This document shows positions 45,747 to 53,279 of a stretch of DNA of 64,000 nt, piece by piece. The stretch is from NCBI RefSeq assembly GCF_001975825.1, contig NZ_MTKN01000017.1, positions 1 to 64,000 of the forward strand, given 5' to 3'. The position numbers and the translations under genes are program-made. The DNA is from [Flexibacter] sp. ATCC 35208. GTDB lineage: Bacteria; Bacteroidota; Bacteroidia; Chitinophagales; Chitinophagaceae. The notes beneath the pieces are model-generated. The model ran no database searches. It worked only from the letters and a program-made list of their open reading frames with translations, and was not told the origin of the DNA. Within the stretch, counting starts at the first letter, position 1, and every line of letters starts with the position of its first letter.

Positions 45747-46064
45747 TGGTTCCATCTTAACCCAATCTCCGGGCTGACCAAAAAGCTATGGTTGCTGCAC
45801 TTGTTGTGCAATGACTGTTATAGGCTTTTTAGTCAGCCCTTTTTCCGTTTTCAACACCGTCTTCAGTAGGACAAAAAATTTTAACCCTGTGCATGACTTG
45901 GAGCACAGGCAATTAACGTTCTTCTACAATACACTCTTCGATTTCTTAGACAATCTCCACCACAAAATAGACTCGTCTGTAGTCCTATCTGCCGGATATG
46001 TATACCTGACATATACACATGTTAATAAGGCCAACAGATAAATACGGGACGAATACTTTGCTGG
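45747..46064. other. Intergenic region with MITE-like element
   Basis: Contains the inverted-repeat element at 45771-45839. The rest shows no gene, promoter or terminator I can support; a 76-codon plus-strand frame beginning inside the element is not credible. Confidence 0.5.
45771..45839. mobile_element. MITE-like inverted-repeat element, copy B
   Basis: GGGCTGACCAAAAAG (45771-45785) and CTTTTTAGTCAGCCC (45825-45839) are 15-bp inverted repeats with one mismatch, which becomes a G-U pair in a minus-strand RNA. An inner hairpin TGCAC-TTGTT-GTGCA lies within. The same arms frame the element at 286-389, 45 kb away, while the inner sequence differs. This fits terminal repeats of a non-autonomous element. 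Confidence 0.65.
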
Positions 46065-46316
46065 CTAGTTTTTGTGGATCAGGAACTCAAATGGCCTTGC
46101 CTTGCGATTCTTCAACAGGTTTTCTTTGTCCGTTTTAGTATGCGCAAAACGTTGGTTATACACGTTGGCTACCTCAATGATTGGGATAATGCCATCCAGT
46201 GTATCATGTTGATCCACAATGTTCATGATGCGTGATACTTGTGAAGAAAAGTTGTTGCTCCACTCTTCAGTAAATTTGTGCATCAATAAAAGCTCACGAT
46301 TGGCGTTGGTTTTCAT
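46065..46316 (-). CDS. Small hypothetical protein
   Basis: 83 residues, soluble, charged, mostly helical (LLMHKFTEEWSNNFSSQVSR, then VANVYNQRFAHTKTDKENLL). No signal peptide, transmembrane helix or recognised motif. Composition looks like real coding sequence. Isolated on the minus strand with non-coding DNA on both sides. Function unknown. Confidence 0.5.
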   Translation of the reverse strand: MKTNANRELLLMHKFTEEWSNNFSSQVSRIMNIVDQHDTLDGIIPIIEVANVYNQRFAHTKTDKENLLKNRKARPFEFLIHKN

Positions 46317-46525
46317 AGGACTTAAGGGTGTTTACGGATTTGTGAATTTTAGTTCTGTCAGCACCTTACTTTCTTTAAGTTTGAACTTTTTTGGCAGAAG
46401 TAAGTTGGCATAGGATTATTAGTACCAAAATTGAATTTTATCCTTCATTAATCAATACTACTTCTGTGTAATTTTTGTTGTGGTGATACAAATTTCTCAT
46501 CAGAATAATACTAATTGATACAAAA

Positions 46526-46551
46526 AGAGCAAGTGGTAGGTCACTTGCTCT
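46526..46551 (-). terminator. Terminator of asd
   Basis: AGAGCAAGTG (46526-46535) pairs with CACTTGCTCT (46542-46551). Read on the minus strand, a T-run (TTTTTG) follows. It is 54 bp past the asd stop. Confidence 0.8.
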
Positions 46552-46604
46552 CAATAGTTTATGTTATAACGTATATACGTTAGCGAATATCACGGATGGA
46601 TTAA

Positions 46605-47594
46605 TTAGATCCATTTCTGTGCATGTAAAAATTCTGCTATTTGCACTGCGTTGGTAGCTGCACCTTTACGCAGATTATCTGCGACAATCCACATGTTTAA
46701 AGTCTTCTCCTGGGTCTCATCACGACGCAAACGACCTACAAACACTTCATCTCTCTCATGTGCATCTTTTGGCATCGGATATTTTGCATTTGCAGGATCA
46801 TCTACTACTATTATACCCGGAGTGTGCTCTAAAATGCTGCGTACTTCACTCAATTCATACTCATTATCGAATGCAACGTTCACAGATTCACTGTGTCCAC
46901 CCATTACAGGGATACGAACAGTTGTAGCAGTGACACGAATGTTACTATCCCCCATGATCTTTACAGTCTCCTTCACCATCTTCATCTCTTCTTTCGTATA
47001 TCCGTTTTCGAGGAATACATCGATTTGAGGAATCACATTCAGATCTATCTGGTGAGCGTAAGCTTTAGGTCCTTCTACACCTTTACGTTCATTCATTAAC
47101 TGTTCTACTGCTTTTACACCAGTACCGGTTACTGACTGATAAGTAGATACTACTACACGATTGATCTTATATTTCTCATGCAGTGGATTTAATGCCAGTA
47201 CCATCTGGATGGTAGAACAGTTTGGATTGGCAATGATCTTATCTTCAGGAGTCAGTGTTTTACCATTGATCTCTGGTACTACCAGTTTCTTGGTAGGATC
47301 CATTCTCCATGCAGAAGAGTTGTCAATAACAGTAATACCTGCTTCAGCAAATTTAGGTGCCCACTCTGTAGATGTGCTACCACCTGCAGAAAACAGGGCT
47401 ACTGCTGGCTTCATGGCAATTGCCGTATCTGCGCTGACTACCTTATACTGCTTGCCCTTAAATGTTACTTCCTTACCTACTGACTTCTCAGAGGCTACTG
47501 GTATGAGTTCTGTAACTGGGAAATTTCTTTCCGTCAACACTTGTAACATTTTTGAGCCTACCAGTCCGGTAGCTCCTACTACGGCAACTTTCAT
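46605..47594 (-). CDS. asd: Aspartate-semialdehyde dehydrogenase
   Basis: 329 residues. Reduces aspartyl phosphate to aspartate semialdehyde with NADPH, feeding lysine/diaminopimelate, threonine and methionine synthesis. Visible: VAVVGATGLVGSKMLQVLTE (Rossmann GxTGxVG), VIDNSSAWRMDP, NPNCSTIQMVLALNPLH with the catalytic Cys, SVTGTGVKAVEQL and RIPVMGGHSESVNVAF with the catalytic His. Normal length. Single gene with its own promoter and terminator. Confidence 0.97.
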   Translation of the reverse strand: MKVAVVGATGLVGSKMLQVLTERNFPVTELIPVASEKSVGKEVTFKGKQYKVVSADTAIAMKPAVALFSAGGSTSTEWAPKFAEAGITVIDNSSAWRMDPTKKLVVPEINGKTLTPEDKIIANPNCSTIQMVLALNPLHEKYKINRVVVSTYQSVTGTGVKAVEQLMNERKGVEGPKAYAHQIDLNVIPQIDVFLENGYTKEEMKMVKETVKIMGDSNIRVTATTVRIPVMGGHSESVNVAFDNEYELSEVRSILEHTPGIIVVDDPANAKYPMPKDAHERDEVFVGRLRRDETQEKTLNMWIVADNLRKGAATNAVQIAEFLHAQKWI

Positions 47595-47623
47595 TGTATT
47601 TACATTTTAATTTTTTGGAGATG

Positions 47624-47653
47624 CGAATTTACTACAACCTTATCGGTTTTCAA
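47624..47653 (-). promoter_or_regulatory. Promoter of asd
   Basis: On the minus strand TTG (47651-47653), a 19-bp spacer and TAAATTCG (47624-47631) match the Bacteroidota consensus at all but one position. The start codon is 29 bp downstream. Confidence 0.6.
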
Positions 47654-47718
47654 TGTATGTCTATGAATCATAGAAATTCACTAATTTTAACTACTTATCA
47701 TTAGTAAATAATTAAGAA

Positions 47719-49194
47719 ATGAGGTTTCCCATTGTTTGTGTTTGCATGCTTTTGCATGCCCTTTCTTCTCACGCCCAATTCGAAGAATATTTTAATTATC
47801 AAGATATGAAAGATGCAACGCGATGGCGTGGCACCGACTCCGCATGGATAATTCAAAATGGACAACTAAAAAGTAGCTTCGAACAGATTAATAGTAATTT
47901 CTATATATCTACTGTTTCTTCACTACCTGCAGACAATAGCTGGCAATGGTGGATGCAACTCAACTTCAATACTTCATCTTTAAATTATGTAGATGCATAC
48001 TTGTGTGCAGATAAACGTGACCTGATGGATTCCTTGATCAGTGGGTATTTCGTAAGGGTAGGTAACACGAAAGATGAAGTCTGTTTATACCGGAAAGATC
48101 CGCATAAAACACCTGTATTACTCATAGATGGCAGAGATGGCATCACTGACCATACAACTAATATTTTAAATGTACGGGTGACATGTAGTGAACAATATAA
48201 ATGGACACTACAGGTAAATGATGTAGTAGAAGGAACTGCAACAGATAGTACTTATCGTGCTGTTACTGTGATGGGATTTGTAGTGCGGCAATCCATTGCT
48301 TCATTTGCAGGCAAGCATATTTTTGATAATGTCATTGTTGGTAATGCTCCTGCAGATACTGAAAATATACATGTAGTGATCAATGAAATATTATACGATG
48401 GTGATGTTGAATTTGTAGAGTTGTATAATAATGGTACACAACCTGTGTCACTTTCACAATTATCTATTATAAGAGAGAAAACAAGTGGTGGGCTTACTGA
48501 TCCTGTTACATTTTCTTCAGGCACATTAGCCCCGGGTAGTTATGCTGCATTTACGAGTGATCCCGATGCATTGTGCATACAATATCATTGTACGTATCCT
48601 GATCATATTTATAAAATGTCGCTGCCTGCATTGACCAATGAAAAAGGAGCCATCTTTATATTGGATAGTAAAGGCGATACCATCGATGTATTACACTATT
48701 CAGATGCCATGCATTTTTCTTTAGCAAAAAATACAAAAGGTGTATCGTTAGAACGGCTCGATGTAAATGCACCCACACAACAAATTTCTAATTGGCATTC
48801 TGCATCCTCCACGGTGGGATATGCGACACCGGGAATTGCAAATTCCCAGCAGTTAAACGCAGTAGATTTGACCCGCAAGTTGACCCTGACCCCTGAAGTG
48901 TTTTCACCAGATAATGATGGAATGGATGATGTGGCACTGATTAGTTATGCACTAACTGGTCCCGGATCAGTAGCCGATATTTTTATATATAATGCTACGG
49001 GCAGATTAGTCAAAACCATTTGCAACAATTTTTTACTCCCGCCAAAAGGATTTTTTACCTGGGATGGTACAGATGATCTACACAATATAGCCCCAACTGG
49101 CATATATGTCGTATTTGCTTCCCTCCTTGATCCTGAAGGAGATGTGCAACGCTGGAAGCTCCCGCTGGTATTGGCAAAGAGAAAAAATGCCTGA
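47719..49194 (+). CDS. Secreted lamin-tail-domain protein with T9SS-like C-terminus
   Basis: 491 residues with a signal peptide (to ~residue 19, SSHAQ). Residues ~20-210 form a beta-rich region (WRGTDSAWIIQNGQLKSSF) like those at the start of Bacteroidota lamin-tail proteins. Residues ~220-345 are a lamin-tail domain (VVINEILYDGDVEFVELYNN, SLERLDVNAPTQQ, WHSAS, ATPGIAN). The C-terminal ~95 residues (LTPEVFSPDNDGMDD, IFIYNATGRLVKTI, PTGIYVVFA) resemble CHU_C/FlgD-like sorting domains, so export by T9SS is likely. Surface or extracellular; exact function unknown. Confidence 0.8.
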   Translation: MRFPIVCVCMLLHALSSHAQFEEYFNYQDMKDATRWRGTDSAWIIQNGQLKSSFEQINSNFYISTVSSLPADNSWQWWMQLNFNTSSLNYVDAYLCADKRDLMDSLISGYFVRVGNTKDEVCLYRKDPHKTPVLLIDGRDGITDHTTNILNVRVTCSEQYKWTLQVNDVVEGTATDSTYRAVTVMGFVVRQSIASFAGKHIFDNVIVGNAPADTENIHVVINEILYDGDVEFVELYNNGTQPVSLSQLSIIREKTSGGLTDPVTFSSGTLAPGSYAAFTSDPDALCIQYHCTYPDHIYKMSLPALTNEKGAIFILDSKGDTIDVLHYSDAMHFSLAKNTKGVSLERLDVNAPTQQISNWHSASSTVGYATPGIANSQQLNAVDLTRKLTLTPEVFSPDNDGMDDVALISYALTGPGSVADIFIYNATGRLVKTICNNFLLPPKGFFTWDGTDDLHNIAPTGIYVVFASLLDPEGDVQRWKLPLVLAKRKNA

Positions 49195-49298
49195 TTTTGT
49201 CAACATTTATAGTTGCTAATGACAAATAATTTTTTAATATATTAATAGTCAGGAAAGTTGATCATTAGGAAGAAAATGAAAGTATACGGAGGATCAAT

Positions 49299-49328
49299 TT
49301 GTCGGATAGAAACGATTTTTTATATTTG
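49299..49328 (+). promoter_or_regulatory. Promoter of the DUF5606 gene
   Basis: TTG (49299-49301), a 19-bp spacer and TATATTTG (49321-49328) fit the Bacteroidota consensus exactly. The ATG lies 20 bp downstream of the box. Confidence 0.75.
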
Positions 49329-49348
49329 CGCTTCTTAAAAATTTGAAC

Positions 49349-49999
49349 ATGCAGTATAGAGAAATAGTTGCAGTAACCGGTTTGGGCGGTTTATTTCAGT
49401 TGATCGCCAGCAAACAGGATGGTGCCATTGTAAGATCTCTGGAAGACAAGAGTACGCGTTTTGTGAGTTCGCGCATCCATAATTTTACCCCCCTGGAAAG
49501 CATTGAAGTATTTACCACAGGCGAAAACGTAAACCTGGCGGAAGTATTCAAGGCTATGCAGGAGCAAGATGGTAAAACTGCCCTGGTGGATGCTAAGGCT
49601 GACAATAATGCGATCAAAGCTTACTTCAAAAGCGTATTCCCTGAATTCGATGAAGAAAGGGTGTATGTGAGTGATATGAAGAAGATGGTAAAATGGTATA
49701 CCATCCTCAAAAGCAATGACCTGCTGAGATTCGACGAGCAGGCAGAGGAAGCAGTTGCTGAAGAAGTAGCTGCCGAAACTGTAGCAGTTGAAGAAGAAGC
49801 AGCAAAACCTGCTAAAAAGGCAGCTAAGCCTAAAAAAGCTGCAGCTAAGGACGATGAGCCTGCTGCTGAAGGTGAAGAAGCACCAGCTGCTAAACCTAAA
49901 AAAGCAACTAAGGCTAAGAAGGAAGAAACTCCTGCTGCTGAAGGCGAAGAAGCACCTAAAAAGAAGGCTGCTCCTAAGAAGAAGAAGACCGAGGAATAG
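49349..49999 (+). CDS. DUF5606 protein with Lys/Ala/Glu-rich tail
   Basis: 216 residues from ATG at 49349 (the frame could begin at a TTG six bases upstream). Residues 1-135 match the Bacteroidota DUF5606 family (YREIVAVTGLGGLFQLIASK, FTPLESIEVFTTGENVNLAE, YVSDMKKMVKWYTILKSNDL). The remaining ~80 residues are a low-complexity tail of alternating Lys/Ala and Glu-rich stretches (AAKPAKKAAKPKKAAAKD), reminiscent of histone H1-like tails. A nucleic-acid or ribosome-associated role is possible but unproven. It has its own strong promoter. Confidence 0.88.
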   Translation: MQYREIVAVTGLGGLFQLIASKQDGAIVRSLEDKSTRFVSSRIHNFTPLESIEVFTTGENVNLAEVFKAMQEQDGKTALVDAKADNNAIKAYFKSVFPEFDEERVYVSDMKKMVKWYTILKSNDLLRFDEQAEEAVAEEVAAETVAVEEEAAKPAKKAAKPKKAAAKDDEPAAEGEEAPAAKPKKATKAKKEETPAAEGEEAPKKKAAPKKKKTEE

Positions 50000-50024
50000 T
50001 ATTTTCCTTTCAGGAATAAAATAT

Positions 50025-50067
50025 TGCCTGGCGGAAAGCGCAATCGCGTTTTCCGTCAGGCATTTTT
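50025..50067 (+). terminator. Terminator after the DUF5606 gene
   Basis: TGCCTGGCGGAAAGCG (50025-50040) pairs imperfectly with CGCGTTTTCCGTCAGGCA (50045-50062), followed by TTTTTATT. It is 25 bp past the stop. Confidence 0.8.
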
Positions 50068-50085
50068 ATTGTTATAAGTCCACGT

Positions 50086-50275
50086 CTTGTTCGACGCTTG
50101 TTCGACGCTTCTTCGATGCTTCTTCGACTAAGCTATACTATAGCTTCGACACCAACAGGTCATCAACGGATCACCAATAGGTCACCTCATTATCCCGGGG
50201 ATATTGAAGTGACCTTATAGTGCCCTTCTAGTGACCTCTCAGCAGCGAAGCTATGGTAAAGACACACTATAGCTC
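50086..50275. repeat. 11-bp-phased direct and inverted repeat array
   Basis: Four tandem 11-bp units of the CTTGTTCGACG type (50086-50129) are followed by palindrome AAGCTATA-C-TATAGCTT (50130-50146). Next come three 11-bp units with an AGGTCACC-like core (50157-50189), a central palindrome TATCCCGGGGATA (50191-50203), three 11-bp units with AGTGACCT cores in inverted orientation (50208-50240), and AGCTATGG...CTATAGCT (about 50257-50273). The phase equals about one DNA helical turn. Non-coding, because 11 is not a multiple of three. Function unknown. Confidence 0.75.
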
Positions 50276-50301
50276 TGACATTAATTTCTTATTTTAGTAT
50301 T

Positions 50302-52023
50302 ATGAAGACATTAGACGCAAATATTGATAAACAGCCACGTACACTCCTGTCTGAAGACTTTAAGGTGACTACGTGGGAAGCATTGAAGCCATATTATGAC
50401 GAATTGTTAGAAAGACCGGTAGATAGTGTGGCAACGCTGGAAAAATGGCTGAAAGACATCAGCGAACTGGATGCAGTGATCAGCGAAGACGTCGCCTGGC
50501 GTCAGATCCGCATGACCTGCGACACTACAGATAAATCCCTGGAAGAGGCTTTCGCCTACTTCTGCATGGAAATACAACCTCAGTTACAACCTTATACGGA
50601 TGCCCTGAACAAAAAACTGCTGGCAAGCGAATACCTGGACCAACTGGATCAGGAACTCTATGCCACCTACCTGCGCTCCGTAAAGAAACAGGTAAAACTG
50701 TTCCGGGAGGAAAACGTACCCCTGCTGGCAGAACTGAGCGTACAATCTCAGCAATATGGTCCGATTGTAGGCAAAATGACTATCAATGTAAATGACCAGG
50801 AGTATACCCTGCAGCAGGCAGCCCGCTTTCTGGAAAGCAGCGACCGCACCCTCAGGGAAGAGGTATACCGTAAAACTTCTGCCCGTCGCCTCCAGGACAA
50901 GGATCAGCTGGATCAGCTGTATACCACCCTGGTACAAAAGCGCGACCAGGTAGCGAAGAATGCCGGTTTTGCAAACTATCGGGATTATAAGTTCGAAGAC
51001 CTGGGCAGATTCGATTATACCAAGGAAGATTGTTTCCAGTTCCACGCAGCTGTAAAGGAGCACATCCTGCCACTGGTAAAGAACTTCCAGGAAAAACAAC
51101 GCCAGAAACTGGGTCTTGATGTGCTGAAACCATGGGATAGTGAGGCTGAACCAGCAGGTGTGAAACCACTGGAACCTTTCCACACCGGCGAAGAACTGAT
51201 CAATAAAGCCATTGAAACCTTCGATGAACTGGGCCCTTTCTTTGGCAACTGTTTGCGTGTGATGCAGAAAATGGGCCGTCTGGACCTGGAAAGTCGCAAA
51301 GGAAAAGCACCAGGCGGATATAACTGTCCGCTGGCTGAAACCGGTGTGCCTTTCATCTTTATGAATGCAGCCGGACAAATGAAGGACCTGACAACCATGG
51401 TACACGAAGGTGGCCATGCGGTACATTCCTTCCTGAGCCATAACCTGAAAATGAGCTTCTTCAAGGAATATCCAATGGAAATTGCCGAGGTAGCCAGCAT
51501 GAGTATGGAACTGTTTACGATGGACCACTGGAATATCTTCTTCAGTAATCCCGATGAACTGCGCCGTGCAAAACTGCAACAGCTGGAAAGGGCAATTGTG
51601 ATTTTCCCATGGATTGCCACCATCGATAAGTTCCAGCACTGGGTGTATGAGCATCCGCAGCACACTGTGGAAGAGCGAACAGCTGCCTGGGTGTCTATAC
51701 TGGAAGAGTTCTCAACCCATACTGTAGATTTCACCGGACTGGAAGAATCCAGGGCAGCTAGCTGGCAGCGTCAGTTACACCTGTTTGAAGTGCCATTCTA
51801 TTATATTGAGTATGGTATTGCGCAGCTGGGTGCGATTGCGATGTGGAAACAATACAAAGAAAACAAACAACAGGCACTTGATAACTATGTGAAGGCGTTG
51901 AGCCTGGGTAGTACCCGGACATTGCCGGAGTTGTATAAAGCAGCTGGGATAAAGTTCGACTTCTCTCCTGCTTATGTGAAGGAACTGGCAGATTTTGTAC
52001 AGTCCGAGATCGAAAAGATTTAG
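50302..52023 (+). CDS. M3-family oligoendopeptidase
   Basis: 573 residues. A cytosolic zinc metallopeptidase that cleaves short peptides (PepF/oligopeptidase F-like). The catalytic motif MVHEGGHAVHSF gives His368, Glu369 and His372, and the third ligand Glu lies in MEIAEVASMSMELF (~residue 396). The N-terminal half is helical (LEEAFAYFCMEIQPQLQPYT), as in the family. No signal peptide. Monocistronic, between the phased repeat array and a terminator. Confidence 0.93.
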   Translation: MKTLDANIDKQPRTLLSEDFKVTTWEALKPYYDELLERPVDSVATLEKWLKDISELDAVISEDVAWRQIRMTCDTTDKSLEEAFAYFCMEIQPQLQPYTDALNKKLLASEYLDQLDQELYATYLRSVKKQVKLFREENVPLLAELSVQSQQYGPIVGKMTINVNDQEYTLQQAARFLESSDRTLREEVYRKTSARRLQDKDQLDQLYTTLVQKRDQVAKNAGFANYRDYKFEDLGRFDYTKEDCFQFHAAVKEHILPLVKNFQEKQRQKLGLDVLKPWDSEAEPAGVKPLEPFHTGEELINKAIETFDELGPFFGNCLRVMQKMGRLDLESRKGKAPGGYNCPLAETGVPFIFMNAAGQMKDLTTMVHEGGHAVHSFLSHNLKMSFFKEYPMEIAEVASMSMELFTMDHWNIFFSNPDELRRAKLQQLERAIVIFPWIATIDKFQHWVYEHPQHTVEERTAAWVSILEEFSTHTVDFTGLEESRAASWQRQLHLFEVPFYYIEYGIAQLGAIAMWKQYKENKQQALDNYVKALSLGSTRTLPELYKAAGIKFDFSPAYVKELADFVQSEIEKI

Positions 52024-52030
52024 ATCAAAT

Positions 52031-52068
52031 AAAAAAACGCTAATGCCTGAAGCATTAGCGTTTTTTTT
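52031..52068. terminator. Bidirectional terminator
   Basis: An A-run plus CGCTAATGC (52038-52046) pairs with GCATTAGCG (52052-52060) followed by eight T. It sits between the convergent peptidase and Fur-family genes. Confidence 0.9.
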
Positions 52069-52091
52069 ATTTAGAGCTGGCCTGCGGCCGG

Positions 52092-52520
52092 CTATTTACA
52101 TTCCTTACATACCCCACTTACCACCACATCTACATTATGCGCAGCATATCCTTTCGGTAGCTGTATCACAGGTATCTCCGTTTCATCCAGGCAAATCGTA
52201 GTCCCACAATTCTCACATCTGAAATGAATATGGTGATCGTGATGATCATGTTCTGAACAATCAGATTTGCACAGGGCATACCTGATACTGGTATCGGTAG
52301 TGGGAATGGTATGGATCAATCCCTTATCAAGAAAAGTTTGCAAAGTGCGATACACGGTCACACGGTCAAAAGACTGACCGGCCAGTTTTTCAAAACTACT
52401 ATGTTCCAGTGCGCCATTACTCTCCATGAACAGCTCCAGGATCTTTAACCGCGTATCTGTGATGCTGAGTTTGCTCGATCTCAGCAGTTCTGTGATATGT
52501 GTTTTGTGCGTGATGTCCAT
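52092..52520 (-). CDS. Fur-family metal-responsive regulator (Zur-like)
   Basis: 142 residues. N-terminal winged helix (ITDTRLKILELFMESNGALE, RVTVYRTLQTFLDKGLIHTI with the family recognition helix). The metal-binding C-terminus has HDHHDHHIHFRCENCG and a final VCKECK, two CxxC pairs forming the structural zinc site. Fur paralogues sense Fe, Zn, Mn or peroxide; the His-rich linker favours zinc but does not prove it. It lies 2 bp downstream of the SCO gene on one transcript, opposite a TonB receptor gene. Confidence 0.88.
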   Translation of the reverse strand: MDITHKTHITELLRSSKLSITDTRLKILELFMESNGALEHSSFEKLAGQSFDRVTVYRTLQTFLDKGLIHTIPTTDTSIRYALCKSDCSEHDHHDHHIHFRCENCGTTICLDETEIPVIQLPKGYAAHNVDVVVSGVCKECK

Positions 52521-52522
52521 AA

Positions 52523-53149
52523 TTATTCCTTTAGCAGCCTGTCGATATCGACGATCATCTTGTCTACATCATTGGCTTTAGTGCCTTCGTATAATCCCCT
52601 TATGCGACCATCGCCATCTACGAGAGCGAACCATTGAGTATGCACAAAGTCCTCGTCTCCGGCATAGGTACCGTCATCTACAAGATAACCTTGTCTCGCA
52701 AGTTTGTATAATTCTTTTTTAGAACCGGTCAGGAACCACCAGTTGGATGGGTCGGCGCCGTGTTCTTCAGCATATTTCTTTAATACAGGGACACTATCAT
52801 TCTCAGGATCTACGGTGTGGGAGAGGATTCTGAACTTAGGTTCGTTTTTATATTTAGCATATACTTTCTCCATGTTCTTGTTCATCTTTGGGCAGATGCC
52901 GGTACAGGTGGTGAAAAAGTATTCTGCTACGTATATTTTGCCTTCCACATCTTTGGCTGTGATGGTACGGCCCTCCTGATTGGTAAATGAAAAGCCCCCT
53001 ACAATATGGCCGTTTGTTCCCAGCACTGGCAGTTTTTCTCTGCCGAAGAAATCACCCTGTTCTCCTCTGATCACGTAGCCGGAGTATCCCATGAAGGCTA
53101 TGGCCAATAGCACGAAAAAGGTGATTAAAAAGACGTTCTTCTTAGACAT
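52523..53149 (-). CDS. SCO1/SenC-family copper chaperone-like protein
   Basis: 208 residues from ATG at 53149; the longer frame needs TTG at 53179, which lies upstream of the probable transcription start. One N-terminal anchor helix (~residues 5-25) is followed by a thioredoxin-like domain with the copper-binding TTCTGICPKM (CxxxC) and distal His in EDFVHTQWFALVD. SCO proteins deliver copper to the Cu-A centre of cytochrome oxidase or act as thiol reductases. It is co-transcribed with the Fur-family gene, which suggests metal-responsive expression. Confidence 0.9.
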   Translation of the reverse strand: MSKKNVFLITFFVLLAIAFMGYSGYVIRGEQGDFFGREKLPVLGTNGHIVGGFSFTNQEGRTITAKDVEGKIYVAEYFFTTCTGICPKMNKNMEKVYAKYKNEPKFRILSHTVDPENDSVPVLKKYAEEHGADPSNWWFLTGSKKELYKLARQGYLVDDGTYAGDEDFVHTQWFALVDGDGRIRGLYEGTKANDVDKMIVDIDRLLKE

Positions 53150-53176
53150 AATCGCCGATCTGTTATTTATATAATG

Positions 53177-53184
53177 CAAAGGTA
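53177..53184 (-). promoter_or_regulatory. -7 box of the SCO-fur transcript
   Basis: On the minus strand TACCTTTG matches TAnnTTTG exactly. Transcription would begin about 53170, between the TTG (53179) and ATG (53149) start candidates, favouring the ATG. No TTG at the usual spacing; the palindrome at 53209-53224 lies just upstream of where the -33 element should be. Confidence 0.5.
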
Positions 53185-53208
53185 GGTGTTTTCTTTATTA
53201 CCCTATAA

Positions 53209-53224
53209 TTTAGGCAAGCCTAAA
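53209..53224. promoter_or_regulatory. Palindromic operator candidate between divergent promoters
   Basis: TTTAGGC-AA-GCCTAAA is a perfect 7-2-7 palindrome. It lies 9 bp upstream of the TonB-receptor -33 element and next to the expected -33 region of the SCO-fur promoter, so a bound regulator could control both. The AGGC/GCCT half-sites look more like DtxR/MntR-type operators than a classical Fur box; which regulator binds is unknown. Confidence 0.6.
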
Positions 53225-53233
53225 AATTAATTC

Positions 53234-53263
53234 TTGTAATGAAAAATTAAAAAAATACATTCG
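53234..53263 (+). promoter_or_regulatory. Promoter of the TonB receptor gene
   Basis: TTG (53234-53236), a 19-bp spacer and TACATTCG (53256-53263), one mismatch from consensus. The start codon is 16 bp downstream of the box. Confidence 0.6.
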
Positions 53264-53279
53264 TGAAAATTAAATATAC

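Larger units (their letters stand above)
50000..50301. other. Intergenic region: terminator plus phased repeat array
   Basis: Holds a terminator (50025-50067) and a dense set of 11-bp-phased direct and inverted repeats (50086-50275), described separately. No open frame is credible. A TATTTTAG at about 50290-50297 is a poor -7 box for the peptidase gene. Confidence 0.6.

Noticed and set aside
45811-46041. 76-codon frame downstream of the DUF2461 gene
   Set aside because: It starts inside the inverted-repeat element and has no start context or motif.
49788-50180. Lys/Leu-rich frame overlapping the DUF5606 tail
   Set aside because: It is the shifted reading of the repetitive Lys/Ala codons and extends into the terminator and repeat array.
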